Made by a program: the position numbers and the translations under genes. The notes beneath the pieces were generated by a model, which saw only the letters and a list, made by a program, of their open reading frames with translations, ran no database searches and had not been told where the DNA came from. Source: an uncultured Lachnospiraceae bacterium (GTDB taxonomy: Bacteria; Bacillota; Clostridia; Lachnospirales; Lachnospiraceae). Taken from it: 64,000 bases of DNA. Below are positions 1 to 8,767 of the stretch, piece after piece. Each line of letters opens with the position of its first letter. Position 1 is the stretch's first letter. The stretch is taken from NCBI GenBank assembly GCA_900316165.1, contig ONBW01000002.1:1-64000 (forward strand), read 5' to 3'.

Positions 1-33
1 TTTTGACCACATATATGCGGCCGTTATATATAA

Positions 34-333
34 ATGCGGAAATTTTTTCCGCGGTATAACCTGCTGATTGCTGAAAATGCGGTTAATCAGCATACACTAA
101 TTAAGCGTCTTAAGTCAAAACCGAAGGATTTTACTTTTGATGATGCAGAGACACTTCTTAAATATTTGGATTATGTAAGATCAAATAAGGGTAAAACCAG
201 TGGATCACGTGTGATTTTTGTCAGTAAAGACCATGGAAGCATTTTACTTCATAAACCGCATCCACAGAAGGAGCTTAAATCGTATCAGATAAAACAGCTT
301 TTGGAGGTTTTAGAACAGGAGGGCCTTATATGA
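34..333 (+). CDS. HicA-like type II toxin (YcfA family)
   Basis: A 99-residue basic protein resembling the longer HicA/YcfA subfamily, small dsRBD-fold mRNA interferases. The family-like stretch runs from about residue 20 to the end: LIKRL near the start, then GKTSGSRVIFV at about 53-63, then a beta strand with the probable catalytic histidine in ILLHKPHP, and the closing EVLEQEGLI. An in-frame TAA lies directly before this ATG, so the gene cannot start earlier. No good ribosome site precedes it, and a later non-ATG start is possible because the first 18 residues do not look like the family. Its stop overlaps the start of the HicB-like gene by four bases, the usual coupled toxin-first order. 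Confidence 0.8.
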   Translation: MRKFFPRYNLLIAENAVNQHTLIKRLKSKPKDFTFDDAETLLKYLDYVRSNKGKTSGSRVIFVSKDHGSILLHKPHPQKELKSYQIKQLLEVLEQEGLI

Positions 334-704
334 ACAACACTATTCAGTACAAAGGATATGTGGGGAGTGTTGAATTTTCTGAGGAAGATGGCATTTTTTA
401 TGGCAAAGTCATGGGAATCAGATCTTTGATTTCTTATGAAGGAGAAAACGCACACGACCTTATTGAAGATTTTCATGAGGCTGTGGATGACTATCTTGAG
501 GAGTGTAAATCAGATGGCAAAAAGCCAGAGGTAGCATTTAAAGGCAGTTTCAATATCCGTATATCACCTGAGCTTCATAAACAGATTTATATTTATGCAG
601 CTGCTCATCAGATATCAATAAATCATTATATCGAAGAAACACTGGAAGAATCTCCTGCTGCAAAAACTGCTAATTACACAACTAAACAAGCGATGCAATC
701 ATGA
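330..704 (+). CDS. HicB-like antitoxin
   Basis: A 124-residue acidic partner of the HicA-like protein. Residues 1-60 carry the HicB degenerate RNase H-like fold (YKGYVGSVEFSEEDGIFYGKV, then an IEDFHEAVDDYLEECK helix). Residues 70-110 look like a ribbon-helix-helix DNA-binding tail with the HicB-type ISPELHKQIYIYAAAHQISINHYIEE pattern shortened here to its core (ISPELHKQIY...SINHYIEE). This would neutralise the toxin and autoregulate the operon. The start overlaps the upstream stop (ATGA), and its own stop overlaps the truA start the same way, so toxin, antitoxin and truA are probably translated from one mRNA. Confidence 0.8.
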   Translation: MNNTIQYKGYVGSVEFSEEDGIFYGKVMGIRSLISYEGENAHDLIEDFHEAVDDYLEECKSDGKKPEVAFKGSFNIRISPELHKQIYIYAAAHQISINHYIEETLEESPAAKTANYTTKQAMQS

Positions 705-1483
705 GCGAGAAGAATTATAAGCTTAAAATAGAATACGACGGAACCAGGTATTACGGCTGGGAACACCAGCCTGACAAGCCTACTATCCAGGGCAAAATCG
801 AGAGAGTTCTTGGCTTCATGCTGATGAGTAAGGAAGATATCGAACGGGAAGGCACCGATGAGCCGCTGGTTATTCCTGAGGTGATAGGAGCCGGACGCAC
901 GGATGCCGGAGTTCATGCTAGAGGCATGGTGGCCTCTGTAAGGCTTGACACTTCGCTAGACTGCGACGCGATCCGCGACTACTGCAACAGATACCTGCCG
1001 GATGATATCGCAATCCGCGAAGTCTCGATTGCATCTGACCGTTTTCACGCCAGGTACAAGGCTGTTGGTAAGACTTACCAGTACACAGCCTTTTTTGGAC
1101 CAGTGCATCCTGTTTTTAACAGAAAGTACTATACGGCGCTAGAGCACGATGTCGACTGTGAGACGATGCAGCAGGCGGCTGATATTCTTGTTGGAGAACA
1201 CGACTTCAAGAGCTTCTGTGGTAACTCTCACATGAAAAAATCAACGGTCCGCCTGGTCGACCGAATCGACGTCAGGCGCTCAAAGGGCTACATCTATTTC
1301 ACGCTCCACGGCACTGGATTTTTACAGAATATGGTAAGAATTATTGTTGGAACTCTTCTATTGGTTGGTGAGGGAAAGCTTACTCCAGAGGATGTGGGAG
1401 ACATCCTCGAGGCAAAGGACAGAAAAAAGGCCGGACCTACGGCACCGGCAAAGGGGCTTACGCTGATAAGTGTGGATTATTAA
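701..1483 (+). CDS. truA: tRNA pseudouridine(38-40) synthase TruA
   Basis: TruA isomerises uridines 38-40 in the anticodon arm of many tRNAs. The 260-residue length is normal. The catalytic loop GAGRTDAGVHA is at residues 63-73, with the active-site aspartate at D68. The N-terminal KLKIEYDGTRYYGW strand and the C-terminal GTGFLQNMVRIIVGTL motif are both family hallmarks. An acidic insertion at about 42-57 (MSKEDIEREGTDEPL) is longer than in the E. coli enzyme. The ATG overlaps the stop of the HicB-like gene by four bases. A U-tailed hairpin follows directly, so this is the last gene of the transcript. Confidence 0.95.
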   Translation: MSEKNYKLKIEYDGTRYYGWEHQPDKPTIQGKIERVLGFMLMSKEDIEREGTDEPLVIPEVIGAGRTDAGVHARGMVASVRLDTSLDCDAIRDYCNRYLPDDIAIREVSIASDRFHARYKAVGKTYQYTAFFGPVHPVFNRKYYTALEHDVDCETMQQAADILVGEHDFKSFCGNSHMKKSTVRLVDRIDVRRSKGYIYFTLHGTGFLQNMVRIIVGTLLLVGEGKLTPEDVGDILEAKDRKKAGPTAPAKGLTLISVDY

Positions 1484-1487
1484 TAAT

Positions 1488-1540
1488 AGACGGCTTCAGG
1501 CTGCTGATCATTTGAGATAGCAGCCTGACCGTCTCTTTTT
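1488..1540 (+). terminator. Intrinsic terminator after truA
   Basis: A long hairpin pairs AGACGG..CAGGCTGCT with AGCAGCCTG.CCGTCT, with one bulged segment, followed by CTTTTT. It lies directly behind the truA stop. Confidence 0.75.
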
Positions 1541-1602
1541 GATGCCTGAAAATGCCAAAGAGATATTTCTGGCTCCGCGTTGTATTTTTTAGAAAAATTA
1601 TA

Positions 1603-1630
1603 TTGATTTTCCCTCTCATCGGTGTAAAAT
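1603..1630 (+). promoter_or_regulatory. Predicted sigma-70-type promoter of the MATE gene
   Basis: TTGATT and TAAAAT are separated by 16 bases. The pair lies 40 bases upstream of the MATE start and downstream of the truA terminator. Confidence 0.55.
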
Positions 1631-1669
1631 AAACGATAACGCGATTTTTTAGAAGGAGTTATAAAAATA

Positions 1670-3031
1670 ATGCAGCTTGATATGACGAAGGGGCGGCCGA
1701 TGCCGATCATCCTGAAATTTTTCGTGCCGATATTTATCGGAAATATGTTCCAGCAGTTCTACAATATGGTGGACTCGATCATAGTCGGCAGATATGTAGG
1801 CGAGGAGGCCTTCGCAGCAGTAGGTTCTACGGGGACCATCATGTTCTTAGTGCTCGGATTTGCGAACGGGCTATCGACAGGATTTACCGTGCTCACCTCG
1901 CAGAAGTTCGGCGCAAAGGACGAGAAGGGCATCAGACAGTCAGTATCGAATGCGATAATTCTCTCGGTCATAGTTTCGGTCGTTATGACGATAATCTCCG
2001 TACTCTCAATGGGCGCGCTTCTGCACCTGATGAACACCCCGAAGAATATCTATCACTATGCCTATGACTACATAATCATAATCACCGGCGGAACGGCGGC
2101 AGTCTGCTTTTACAACCTTTTTTCAGCACTGCTTCGAGCAGTCGGAAACTCAAAGGCACCGCTTTTTTTCCTGATCCTTTCGGCAGTATTAAACATCTTC
2201 CTCGACCTGCTTTTTATCATAAGGTTCAGATGGGAGGTTCAGGGCGCAGCTATAGCGACGATAGCTTCACAGGCGATATCAGCCGTCTGCTGTCTTTTTT
2301 ACATCCTTGCAAAAGTAAAAATTCTCGTTCCACATCGTGATGAGTGGAAAATAAATGGCCACTACGCGAAAAAGCAGCTTGCCGTAGGCTTCCCGATGGC
2401 TCTTCAGTTCGGAATCACAGCATCCGGAACCCTTATCATGCAGTCGGCCATAAACAGGTTTGGATCTACAGCAATTGCCGGATTCAACGCTTCTTCAAAG
2501 GTAGGAAATCTCCTGACGCAGGCATTCCCGGCACTAGGCCAGTCGATGGCCACCTACACCGGACAGAACTTCGGAAAGAGGGATATCGACAGGATCAACA
2601 GGGGCTCGCATGTAGCAATTGTGATCTCTGCCATAGCATCTGCCTTGGGATTGGTACTTGGACTTGTACTCTTAAAGCCGGCTATCCCATTGTTCCTGGG
2701 CTCAAATGTCGATATGAATGCCATCCTGCCATGGGCGAAGACCTATACCTACCTGTCTATCATCTGCTACATGCCACTTGGAATCCTTTTTATATACAGG
2801 GATATGATGCAGGGCTGCGGTTACGGCTTTCTGCCGATGATGGGCGGAGTTTTAGAGCTCGCCGCGCGATTTACGACAGCGATGCTTTCGATTCATTTCA
2901 ACAGCTACCTGCTCGGTGTGGCAGGAGACCCGGCAGCATGGGTAGTGACAGGAATCTTCGATGCCATAGCCTACCAGTATGTAATCCGAGACGTTAAAAA
3001 ACGCTTCGCAGCAGGCGACAAGGGACTTTAA
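1670..3031 (+). CDS. MATE family multidrug/metabolite exporter
   Basis: A 453-residue polytopic inner-membrane protein of the MATE (MatE) family, which exports drugs or metabolites against a Na+ or H+ gradient. The opening MTKGRPMPIILKFFVPIFIG and the following FQQFYNMVDSIIVGRYVG match the family's first helix and loop. The repeat of this pattern near residue 235 (QLAVGFPMALQFGITASGTLIMQ) marks the second bundle. About twelve hydrophobic segments can be read. AAGGAG lies 11 bases upstream of the chosen ATG. The substrate cannot be inferred. The gene stands alone between a terminator and the next promoter region. Confidence 0.9.
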   Translation: MQLDMTKGRPMPIILKFFVPIFIGNMFQQFYNMVDSIIVGRYVGEEAFAAVGSTGTIMFLVLGFANGLSTGFTVLTSQKFGAKDEKGIRQSVSNAIILSVIVSVVMTIISVLSMGALLHLMNTPKNIYHYAYDYIIIITGGTAAVCFYNLFSALLRAVGNSKAPLFFLILSAVLNIFLDLLFIIRFRWEVQGAAIATIASQAISAVCCLFYILAKVKILVPHRDEWKINGHYAKKQLAVGFPMALQFGITASGTLIMQSAINRFGSTAIAGFNASSKVGNLLTQAFPALGQSMATYTGQNFGKRDIDRINRGSHVAIVISAIASALGLVLGLVLLKPAIPLFLGSNVDMNAILPWAKTYTYLSIICYMPLGILFIYRDMMQGCGYGFLPMMGGVLELAARFTTAMLSIHFNSYLLGVAGDPAAWVVTGIFDAIAYQYVIRDVKKRFAAGDKGL

Positions 3032-3121
3032 GCGGAGCTTTTTCATCAAAAGAAAACGCCATGTAAAAAGGGTTGCAAATTTCCCGCTTAAATGTAAAAA
3101 TAGAAGGCGGAGGATTCGCCT

Positions 3122-4180
3122 ATGAAAAAAGCTGCGGTCTGTATCTGCAATTACAACAAGCGCGATATGATAGGACAGTGCCTTACGGCAGTGTCCGAGC
3201 AGAGGTTTAAGGACTTCGACGTCTATGTCTGCGACAATCACTCAACTGATGATTCAGTGGAGGTAATTAACCATTTCATCAGTGAACATCCTGAGATGAA
3301 GATCACGCTTTTAGTAAACGAAGAGAATAATGGCGGAGCAGGCGGCTTTGATACGGCGCTCCGTGCTGCGCTTGATTCGAAAGAAGATTACGAATATCTG
3401 ATGTGTGTAGATAACGACTGTCTTCTCGATGAGAGCTGCGTAGGACTCTTAGCCGGTCACCTCGATAATAACCCAGAGAGCGGAACGGCAGCAGCGAAGA
3501 TTTACTTTCTCGATAATCCTGACCTGATCCAGTGCTACGGTCTCGATATCAGCTATGAGCTGGCCGGAACGGTCTCACCTTATTTTGGCAAAATAGAGGA
3601 CGGCACGGCGCCAGAGGTCGTCTATTCAGATGCCTCCCCAGCTTGTGCCCTTATGATAAGAGCTTCCCTTGCGAGGCAGATAGGCCTTCTTCCGGAGGAA
3701 AACTACATCTACTGGGACGATACGATGTGGTGCTATAGGGTAAGACAGGCGGGCTTTAAGGTCGCAAATGTCGGCGCGGCAATGGCTCTACACGGCTTGG
3801 GGCAGCGGGCAGAGGAAAAAAATACCTTCGGCACGTACTACGAATGGAGAAACCAGATCAGATATTTCCTTGAGACTACGCCAGCGGATATTTTTCAAAG
3901 TACGATAATTACTATTCTTACAGACATATATCTCGAGGCCTGCGGAGATTACGAGAGCGGAAAGGCTGAGAGGTGCGCCGCGGTGATGGCTGCCCTTGAC
4001 GACGCGATTCACGGAGTCACCGGAAAGGCCAGAGACGGCATTATTAGAGATGTGACAGCAAACGGCACAGATACTGTCTACACCTCGGTCGATGCGCTGC
4101 CTGAGAAGTACAGGGCAGGAGCTGAGATTTTTATTTACACACACTATGAACTGTGCTGTTATGGAAGGAGCTTGCAATGA
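3122..4180 (+). CDS. Family 2 glycosyltransferase
   Basis: A 352-residue soluble GT-A fold enzyme. The N-terminal CICNYNKRDMIGQCLTAV is the GT2 nucleotide-sugar binding start. CDNHSTDDS is the second conserved strand, NNGGAGGFDTAL (70-80) matches the rhamnosyl/galactofuranosyl-transferase branch, and VDND (96-99) is the DXD-like metal site. A tryptophan-aspartate WDDTMWCYR segment near residue 199 is typical of the acceptor/catalytic-base region. The likely role is adding a sugar to a cell-surface polysaccharide. The ribosome site GGAGG lies in the loop of a four-base-pair GGCG/CGCC stem just before the ATG. Its last codons overlap the phosphofructokinase gene by four bases. The exact donor and acceptor are unknown. 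Confidence 0.85.
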   Translation: MKKAAVCICNYNKRDMIGQCLTAVSEQRFKDFDVYVCDNHSTDDSVEVINHFISEHPEMKITLLVNEENNGGAGGFDTALRAALDSKEDYEYLMCVDNDCLLDESCVGLLAGHLDNNPESGTAAAKIYFLDNPDLIQCYGLDISYELAGTVSPYFGKIEDGTAPEVVYSDASPACALMIRASLARQIGLLPEENYIYWDDTMWCYRVRQAGFKVANVGAAMALHGLGQRAEEKNTFGTYYEWRNQIRYFLETTPADIFQSTIITILTDIYLEACGDYESGKAERCAAVMAALDDAIHGVTGKARDGIIRDVTANGTDTVYTSVDALPEKYRAGAEIFIYTHYELCCYGRSLQ

Positions 4181-5412
4181 AAAACTGTATCGTGATTCAG
4201 TCCGGAGGGCCGACAGCAGCCATAAACGCATCGCTTGCCGGTGTCATCAAACGGGCGAGCGAGGTCGGATACGACCATGTCTATGGCGGGATAAACGGCA
4301 TCGTCGGCGTACTTTCCCAGAATATCTGTGATCTCACTGAAAAAATGAACGCAGATCCTGAATTTCTCGAAAAGCTTAAGGTTACACCAGCCATGTACCT
4401 AGGCTCATGCAGACTCAGACTTCCTGATCCGAATGCTGAGCAGGCTGTATATGAATCACTTTACAGCTATTTCAGAAGCCACGATATAGAGACCTTCTTC
4501 GGGATCGGCGGAAATGACTCGATGGATACAGTAATGAAGCTTGCCAGCTTCTTCAGCAAAAAGGACCATCCGATAAGCGTTATCGGAATTCCTAAGACAA
4601 TAGATAACGACCTTCTCTGCACAGACCATACGCCGGGTTTTGGATCGGCTGCGAAGTATGTCGCAGCAACACTTAGAGAGATGGCATATGACACGATGAT
4701 CTATCCGGTAAAGAGCATCACGATAGTTGAGGTAATGGGCCGTGACAGCGGCTGGCTTACAGCAGCAGCGGCACTGGCTCGTACAAATGAGATCAACGCT
4801 CCGCAGCTTATCTATCTGCCGGAGGTTCCGTTCTCGATAGAGGACTGCATAGCTGATACGCGTTCACTTTTAAAAGAAAGAAATTCTGTACTTATCGCAG
4901 TTTCAGAGGGCGTAAAGGATGCCAATGGAGATTACATCTCAGCAGCTGACGCAAAGAAGGACAAATTCGGTCATGCAATGCTCTCGGGAGCAGGCAAGGC
5001 CTTAGAGCATATCTTAGGACAGGCTCTTGGAGTAAAGATCAGAAGCGTAGAGCTCAACATCCCTCAGCGCTGTGCCGCGCATCTGGCATCTAAGACAGAC
5101 TTAGACGAGGCATTTGGACTAGCTGGTGCTGGAGTAGACCTCGCTGAAGAGAAGAAGACCGGCCTCATGGCTACTATGGTAAGAGAGAGCGGAGATGACT
5201 ACCGCATCTCTTACGGTTCTGTGCCGGTATCCGAGGTCGCTAACGGGGTAAAGAGCGTTCCACGTGATTTCATAAATGAGAGAGGCAATGATGTGACCGA
5301 TAAAATGGTAAAATATCTTAAACCGCTGATCCAGGGTGAGGTTGAAGTACCATTCAACGAAGGCCTGCCTGATTTTATCCCTATTCCGCATCTCCAGGAG
5401 AACGCTGACTGA
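4177..5412 (+). CDS. Pyrophosphate-dependent 6-phosphofructokinase (PFP type)
   Basis: This enzyme phosphorylates fructose-6-phosphate, and the sequence points to pyrophosphate as donor. GGNDS at 111-115 has Asp where ATP enzymes carry Gly (GGDGS), and PKTIDND at 139-145 has the Lys usual in PPi enzymes, against PGTIDND in ATP enzymes. MGRDSGWL at 187-194 is the fructose-6-phosphate site. The length, 411 residues, fits the longer PFP group and not the 320-residue PfkA. A GTG 24 bases upstream is in frame, but the ATG with GGAAGGAG seven bases before it is the better start. It overlaps the glycosyltransferase stop by four bases. A reversible PPi enzyme would serve both glycolysis and gluconeogenesis, in keeping with the PEP carboxykinase nearby. 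The donor call is by motif only. Confidence 0.85.
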   Translation: MKNCIVIQSGGPTAAINASLAGVIKRASEVGYDHVYGGINGIVGVLSQNICDLTEKMNADPEFLEKLKVTPAMYLGSCRLRLPDPNAEQAVYESLYSYFRSHDIETFFGIGGNDSMDTVMKLASFFSKKDHPISVIGIPKTIDNDLLCTDHTPGFGSAAKYVAATLREMAYDTMIYPVKSITIVEVMGRDSGWLTAAAALARTNEINAPQLIYLPEVPFSIEDCIADTRSLLKERNSVLIAVSEGVKDANGDYISAADAKKDKFGHAMLSGAGKALEHILGQALGVKIRSVELNIPQRCAAHLASKTDLDEAFGLAGAGVDLAEEKKTGLMATMVRESGDDYRISYGSVPVSEVANGVKSVPRDFINERGNDVTDKMVKYLKPLIQGEVEVPFNEGLPDFIPIPHLQENAD

Positions 5413-6202
5413 CGGCATTTATGGCTGTTTCAAGACTTTCTGGCAGAGAGATGCTGTCATAGGTAGATTTGTACTCATTGGCACTTAAATCAACTATATA
5501 ATTTTTGACGAAATTCCTATAAAGGCCGTGCGACAGACAGAAGTCAACGGCCTTGTTGTATGCGACGGCGGCTTTTTCCATGCTGTGAAAAATACCAATC
5601 CGGACATATCCGTTGATATGGATTTTTGCCTCATAGCGGATCATTCCGTTGTAGTCCAACTGCCGCACTCCATTATATGGGTTTATGACGATCACATTCT
5701 CGTAGCGCAGGTCGTTTGAATCGCCGTTGGCAAAATCGTAGTCGACGCCCTTTACAGCGAAATTCCTGATGCCGTATCTGGCAAACAGAGAATACTGTGA
5801 GCCATAGTCATTTACATAGAGATGGCCGTCATGGATCAGAATCCGGTGTGTAGAGTAGTAGAACAGGTCATCGTTGTCAAACTTGATGATCCTTTTATCA
5901 TTTAAGAAATACAGAAAATACCCCTGCATCAGGTAGATAGGTGTTTTGAAATAGACATGGTTGTCCCTGTGGTTTAAAATAGAGACGGCTTTATCAGATG
6001 AGACTTCAGAGATAAAATGTCTGAAGTTCCAGATAGTAATAGTCTTATCATCATATAAGGCTAAAGCTTCCTTAAGAGCGGTTTCGGCTGTTTTTTCATC
6101 AGAGTAGCTCCCTATAGCGATATGCTTTTTGGCGTGGTAAAAGCTTACCCGAAAGCTCGCTGTGCCGTCTTTAAATGCAGTTTTGTATATACCGTAGGAC
6201 AT
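5381..6202 (-). CDS. AP2-like / degenerate HNH protein
   Basis: A 273-residue protein of no certain function. Residues 1-50 and 178-230 each resemble an AP2/ERF-type DNA-binding module: an aromatic-rich three-strand sheet, then a helix with an ATA..AL/EKAAVAYNKAVDF pattern, as in phage and homing-endonuclease AP2 domains. Between them, residues 143-174 match the HNH_3 pattern (GVDYDFANGDSNDLRYENVIVIN), but the usual DH histidine pair is replaced by DYD, so nuclease activity is doubtful. The gene is convergent with the phosphofructokinase gene and overlaps its end by 32 bases. It may be a domesticated homing-endonuclease derivative used as a DNA-binding protein. Identification rests on pattern resemblance. 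Confidence 0.55.
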   Translation of the reverse strand: MSYGIYKTAFKDGTASFRVSFYHAKKHIAIGSYSDEKTAETALKEALALYDDKTITIWNFRHFISEVSSDKAVSILNHRDNHVYFKTPIYLMQGYFLYFLNDKRIIKFDNDDLFYYSTHRILIHDGHLYVNDYGSQYSLFARYGIRNFAVKGVDYDFANGDSNDLRYENVIVINPYNGVRQLDYNGMIRYEAKIHINGYVRIGIFHSMEKAAVAYNKAVDFCLSHGLYRNFVKNYIVDLSANEYKSTYDSISLPESLETAINAVSQRSPGDAE

Positions 6203-6222
6203 GATTTTATTTTAACATATCA

Positions 6223-6251
6223 TTGACGAAAAAGGTCATTTTATTTATAAT
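6223..6251 (+). promoter_or_regulatory. Predicted promoter of thrC
   Basis: TTGACG and a perfect TATAAT lie 17 bases apart. The pair is about 55 bases upstream of the thrC start, which has its own GAAGGAGAAG ribosome site. Confidence 0.75.
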
Positions 6252-6307
6252 AAGACCGTTCGTGTATTGCGGACAGTTGTTTTTACCTAAGAAGGAGAAG
6301 AAAAAAG

Positions 6308-7795
6308 ATGAGCGTAGAATACGTTAGTACGAGAGATAAGAGTGATAAGGTCACAGCTTCCCAGGCTATCCTCAAGGGACTGGCACCGGATGGCGGTCTG
6401 TATGTGCCGACTGAGATCCCGAAGCTCGATAAGACCTTCGAGGAGCTTGCTGAGATGGATTATAAGCAGGTGGCATACGAGGTCATGAAGCTGATGCTTT
6501 CGGACTTCACAGAGGAAGAGCTGAAGCATTGCATAACAAGCGCCTATGACTCAAAGTTCGATACAGAAGAGATCGCACCGATGACATATGCCGATGGAGC
6601 TTACTACTTAGAGTTGTTCCATGGCAAGACTATAGCATTCAAGGATATGGCGCTTTCTATTCTGCCACATCTGATGACTACAGCAGCAAAGAAGAATAAC
6701 ATCAAAAACGAGATTGTAATCCTTACAGCTACATCTGGAGATACAGGAAAGGCAGCACTTGCAGGCTTTGCAGATGTTCCTGGAACGAAGATCATCGTAT
6801 TTTTCCCAAAGGACGGTGTATCTGACATCCAGAAGAGACAGATGGTGACACAGACTGGTGATAACACCTTCGTAGTCGGAATCAATGGAAACTTCGATCA
6901 GGCACAGACCGGCGTAAAGCAGATGTTCGGTGATCAGAAGCTGAACTCTGAGCTTGCAGATCACGGCTTCCAGTTCTCATCAGCAAACTCTATTAATATC
7001 GGCCGTCTCGTACCGCAGATCGTTTACTATGTATATGCATATACCCGCCTGTTAAAAGAGGGCAGGATCAACTCTGGGGATAAAATAAACGTCACAGTCC
7101 CAACTGGAAACTTCGGAAATATCCTCGCCTGCTACTATGGCAAGCAGATGGGACTTCCTGTCGACAAGCTTATCTGCGCATCAAATGAGAACAAGGTTCT
7201 CTATGATTTCTTCGGAACAGGCACCTACGATAAGAACCGTGAGTTCCATCTGACGAGTTCTCCATCTATGGATATCCTTATCTCTTCAAACCTCGAGAGA
7301 CTTATCTATCGTATTGCTGGAGAGGACGATAAGAAGGACGCTGAGTTCATGAAGGAGTTAAGAGAGGGCGGTAAGTATACGATAACTCCTGAGATGAGAA
7401 AGGGACTTGCTGATTTCTATGGAAACTTCGCTGATCAGACTGAGACCTCAGCTGAGATAAAGAGAGTATATGACGACACAGGATATGTGATCGATCCGCA
7501 CACAGCCGTAGCCAGTGCAGTTTATCAGAAGTATCTGAAGGATACCGGAGATGATAAGCCTGTAGTCATCGCTTCTACAGCAAGCCCATATAAGTTCACC
7601 AGAACCGTTATGGAAGCTATAGGGCAGGATGATAAAAGTAAAACGGACCTCGAGCTTACAGATGACCTCTCAAGGGTTTCAGGCACGAAGATCCCGCCAG
7701 CTATCGAAGAGATAAAGTCAGCGCCGGTCCGCCACAAGACGACCTGTGAGGTAGCTGAGATGCCACAGACTGTAAAGGGATTCTTAGGAATCTAA
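6308..7795 (+). CDS. thrC: Threonine synthase
   Basis: A PLP enzyme that converts O-phosphohomoserine to threonine. At 495 residues it belongs to the long, E. coli/yeast-like class. The N-terminal STRD..VTASQAILKGLAPDGGLYVP is the family signature. The PLP lysine is K112 in HGKTIAFKDMA. ATSGDTGKAALAGF is the phosphate-binding loop, and GNFGNILACYYGKQMG is the conserved core segment. It has its own promoter, and a UUCG-capped terminator follows. No homoserine kinase or dehydrogenase gene lies nearby, so it is monocistronic here. Confidence 0.95.
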   Translation: MSVEYVSTRDKSDKVTASQAILKGLAPDGGLYVPTEIPKLDKTFEELAEMDYKQVAYEVMKLMLSDFTEEELKHCITSAYDSKFDTEEIAPMTYADGAYYLELFHGKTIAFKDMALSILPHLMTTAAKKNNIKNEIVILTATSGDTGKAALAGFADVPGTKIIVFFPKDGVSDIQKRQMVTQTGDNTFVVGINGNFDQAQTGVKQMFGDQKLNSELADHGFQFSSANSINIGRLVPQIVYYVYAYTRLLKEGRINSGDKINVTVPTGNFGNILACYYGKQMGLPVDKLICASNENKVLYDFFGTGTYDKNREFHLTSSPSMDILISSNLERLIYRIAGEDDKKDAEFMKELREGGKYTITPEMRKGLADFYGNFADQTETSAEIKRVYDDTGYVIDPHTAVASAVYQKYLKDTGDDKPVVIASTASPYKFTRTVMEAIGQDDKSKTDLELTDDLSRVSGTKIPPAIEEIKSAPVRHKTTCEVAEMPQTVKGFLGI

Positions 7796-7811
7796 GATTT
7801 ATTTATGCAAT

Positions 7812-7844
7812 AAAAAAAACAGGCCTTCGGGCCTGTCTTTTTTT
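7812..7844. terminator. Bidirectional terminator between thrC and the CheX-like gene
   Basis: A seven-base-pair ACAGGCC/GGCCTGT stem has a TTCG tetraloop. It is flanked by an A-run on the left and a T-run on the right, so it can terminate transcription from both convergent genes. Confidence 0.85.
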
Positions 7845-8766
7845 ATTCTTCTTTTGTATCAGCGCTGTCGCTTTCTGCATCTGCCGGACTGCTTACGATA
7901 AAGTAAATCGTACCGAACGGGTAGATGATAGGAACAATAAATGCATCATCAGTGAGTATCAGAGTATTGTCATCTGAGTGCGTAGGCGGGTCGAGATCTG
8001 CTTCCTTGGAGTAGTTGTTTGACATATTTACGGAAAACAGACCATTGTGAAGATTGATGAAATCCTCAATTGAGGCTTTTACATATTCATCGAACTTATT
8101 GAAATCCATCTTCGCGTATCTGCTGGCGAAGCTTACGGCAGCCTCAGGCTCCATATCTATTGCAGTAAGCATCGACATGAAGCCGGTGATCTGCTGAGTG
8201 ATGCAGTAGTTTGTATCGTATGATTTTGCAAAAACAGGAGTCAGCGGGGTGAAGTCAAAACCAATGAATCTGACAAGGTCGTTAAACAGGAGATTCATGT
8301 AGATAAGAATATTCTTAGGTATTGGCTTGCCAGTCTGCTCGAAGAATTTATTAACGAGCTGCATTGTCTCATCAGGGATTTCCTGAGAGGAGAGACCGTA
8401 CTTGAGCTCGTTTTCTTCCTGATAACCGACCAGAAGCTCTTCCAGCTGATTATTCGTCAGGGCACCCATATCCACGAGGTTCTGACCTAAGAGCAGGTAG
8501 TCAGGAGACTGGGTATTTAAGAGTTCGGTCAGCTGATCTTCGAACAGGTAATTGCGTTCAACGGCTATTTTGCCAAAATGCTTGTCCTCACGGGTCTGTA
8601 AGAAGCAGACTTCGTTGACCTCGTCGGCTGTCATATAACCCTTGTGCATGGCAAGAGTACCAAGCTTAATGTGGGAGTCAGCCAGATGAGATATAGCCTC
8701 GGTCAGCTGTTTAGGGGTAACTGCATTTTTACTGAGTAAATAACTACCAAAAAACTGAGCGTACAT
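7843..8766 (-). CDS. Two-domain CheX-like protein with GspE-N-like repeats
   Basis: A 307-residue cytoplasmic protein. Residues 1-130 hold two to three helical repeats (FGSYLLSKNAVTPKQLTEAI, LGTLAMHKGYMTADEV, LGQNLVDMGALTNNQLEELL) resembling the GspE/MshEN N-terminal fold, which in some proteins binds c-di-GMP. Residues 155-290 resemble CheX/CheC-like phosphatases. The gene follows a CheY-type receiver with a one-base gap, and CheX enzymes dephosphorylate CheY-P, so the pair is probably functional. I cannot pick out the CheX catalytic E..N pair with certainty. It could link c-di-GMP to a chemotaxis-like output, but that is inference. Confidence 0.6.
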   Translation of the reverse strand: MYAQFFGSYLLSKNAVTPKQLTEAISHLADSHIKLGTLAMHKGYMTADEVNEVCFLQTREDKHFGKIAVERNYLFEDQLTELLNTQSPDYLLLGQNLVDMGALTNNQLEELLVGYQEENELKYGLSSQEIPDETMQLVNKFFEQTGKPIPKNILIYMNLLFNDLVRFIGFDFTPLTPVFAKSYDTNYCITQQITGFMSMLTAIDMEPEAAVSFASRYAKMDFNKFDEYVKASIEDFINLHNGLFSVNMSNNYSKEADLDPPTHSDDNTLILTDDAFIVPIIYPFGTIYFIVSSPADAESDSADTKEE

Positions 8767-8767
8767 A

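Noticed and set aside
2344..2997. A 217-codon plus-strand frame inside the MATE gene
   Set aside because: It is out of frame with a clear MATE protein and shows no protein-like composition.
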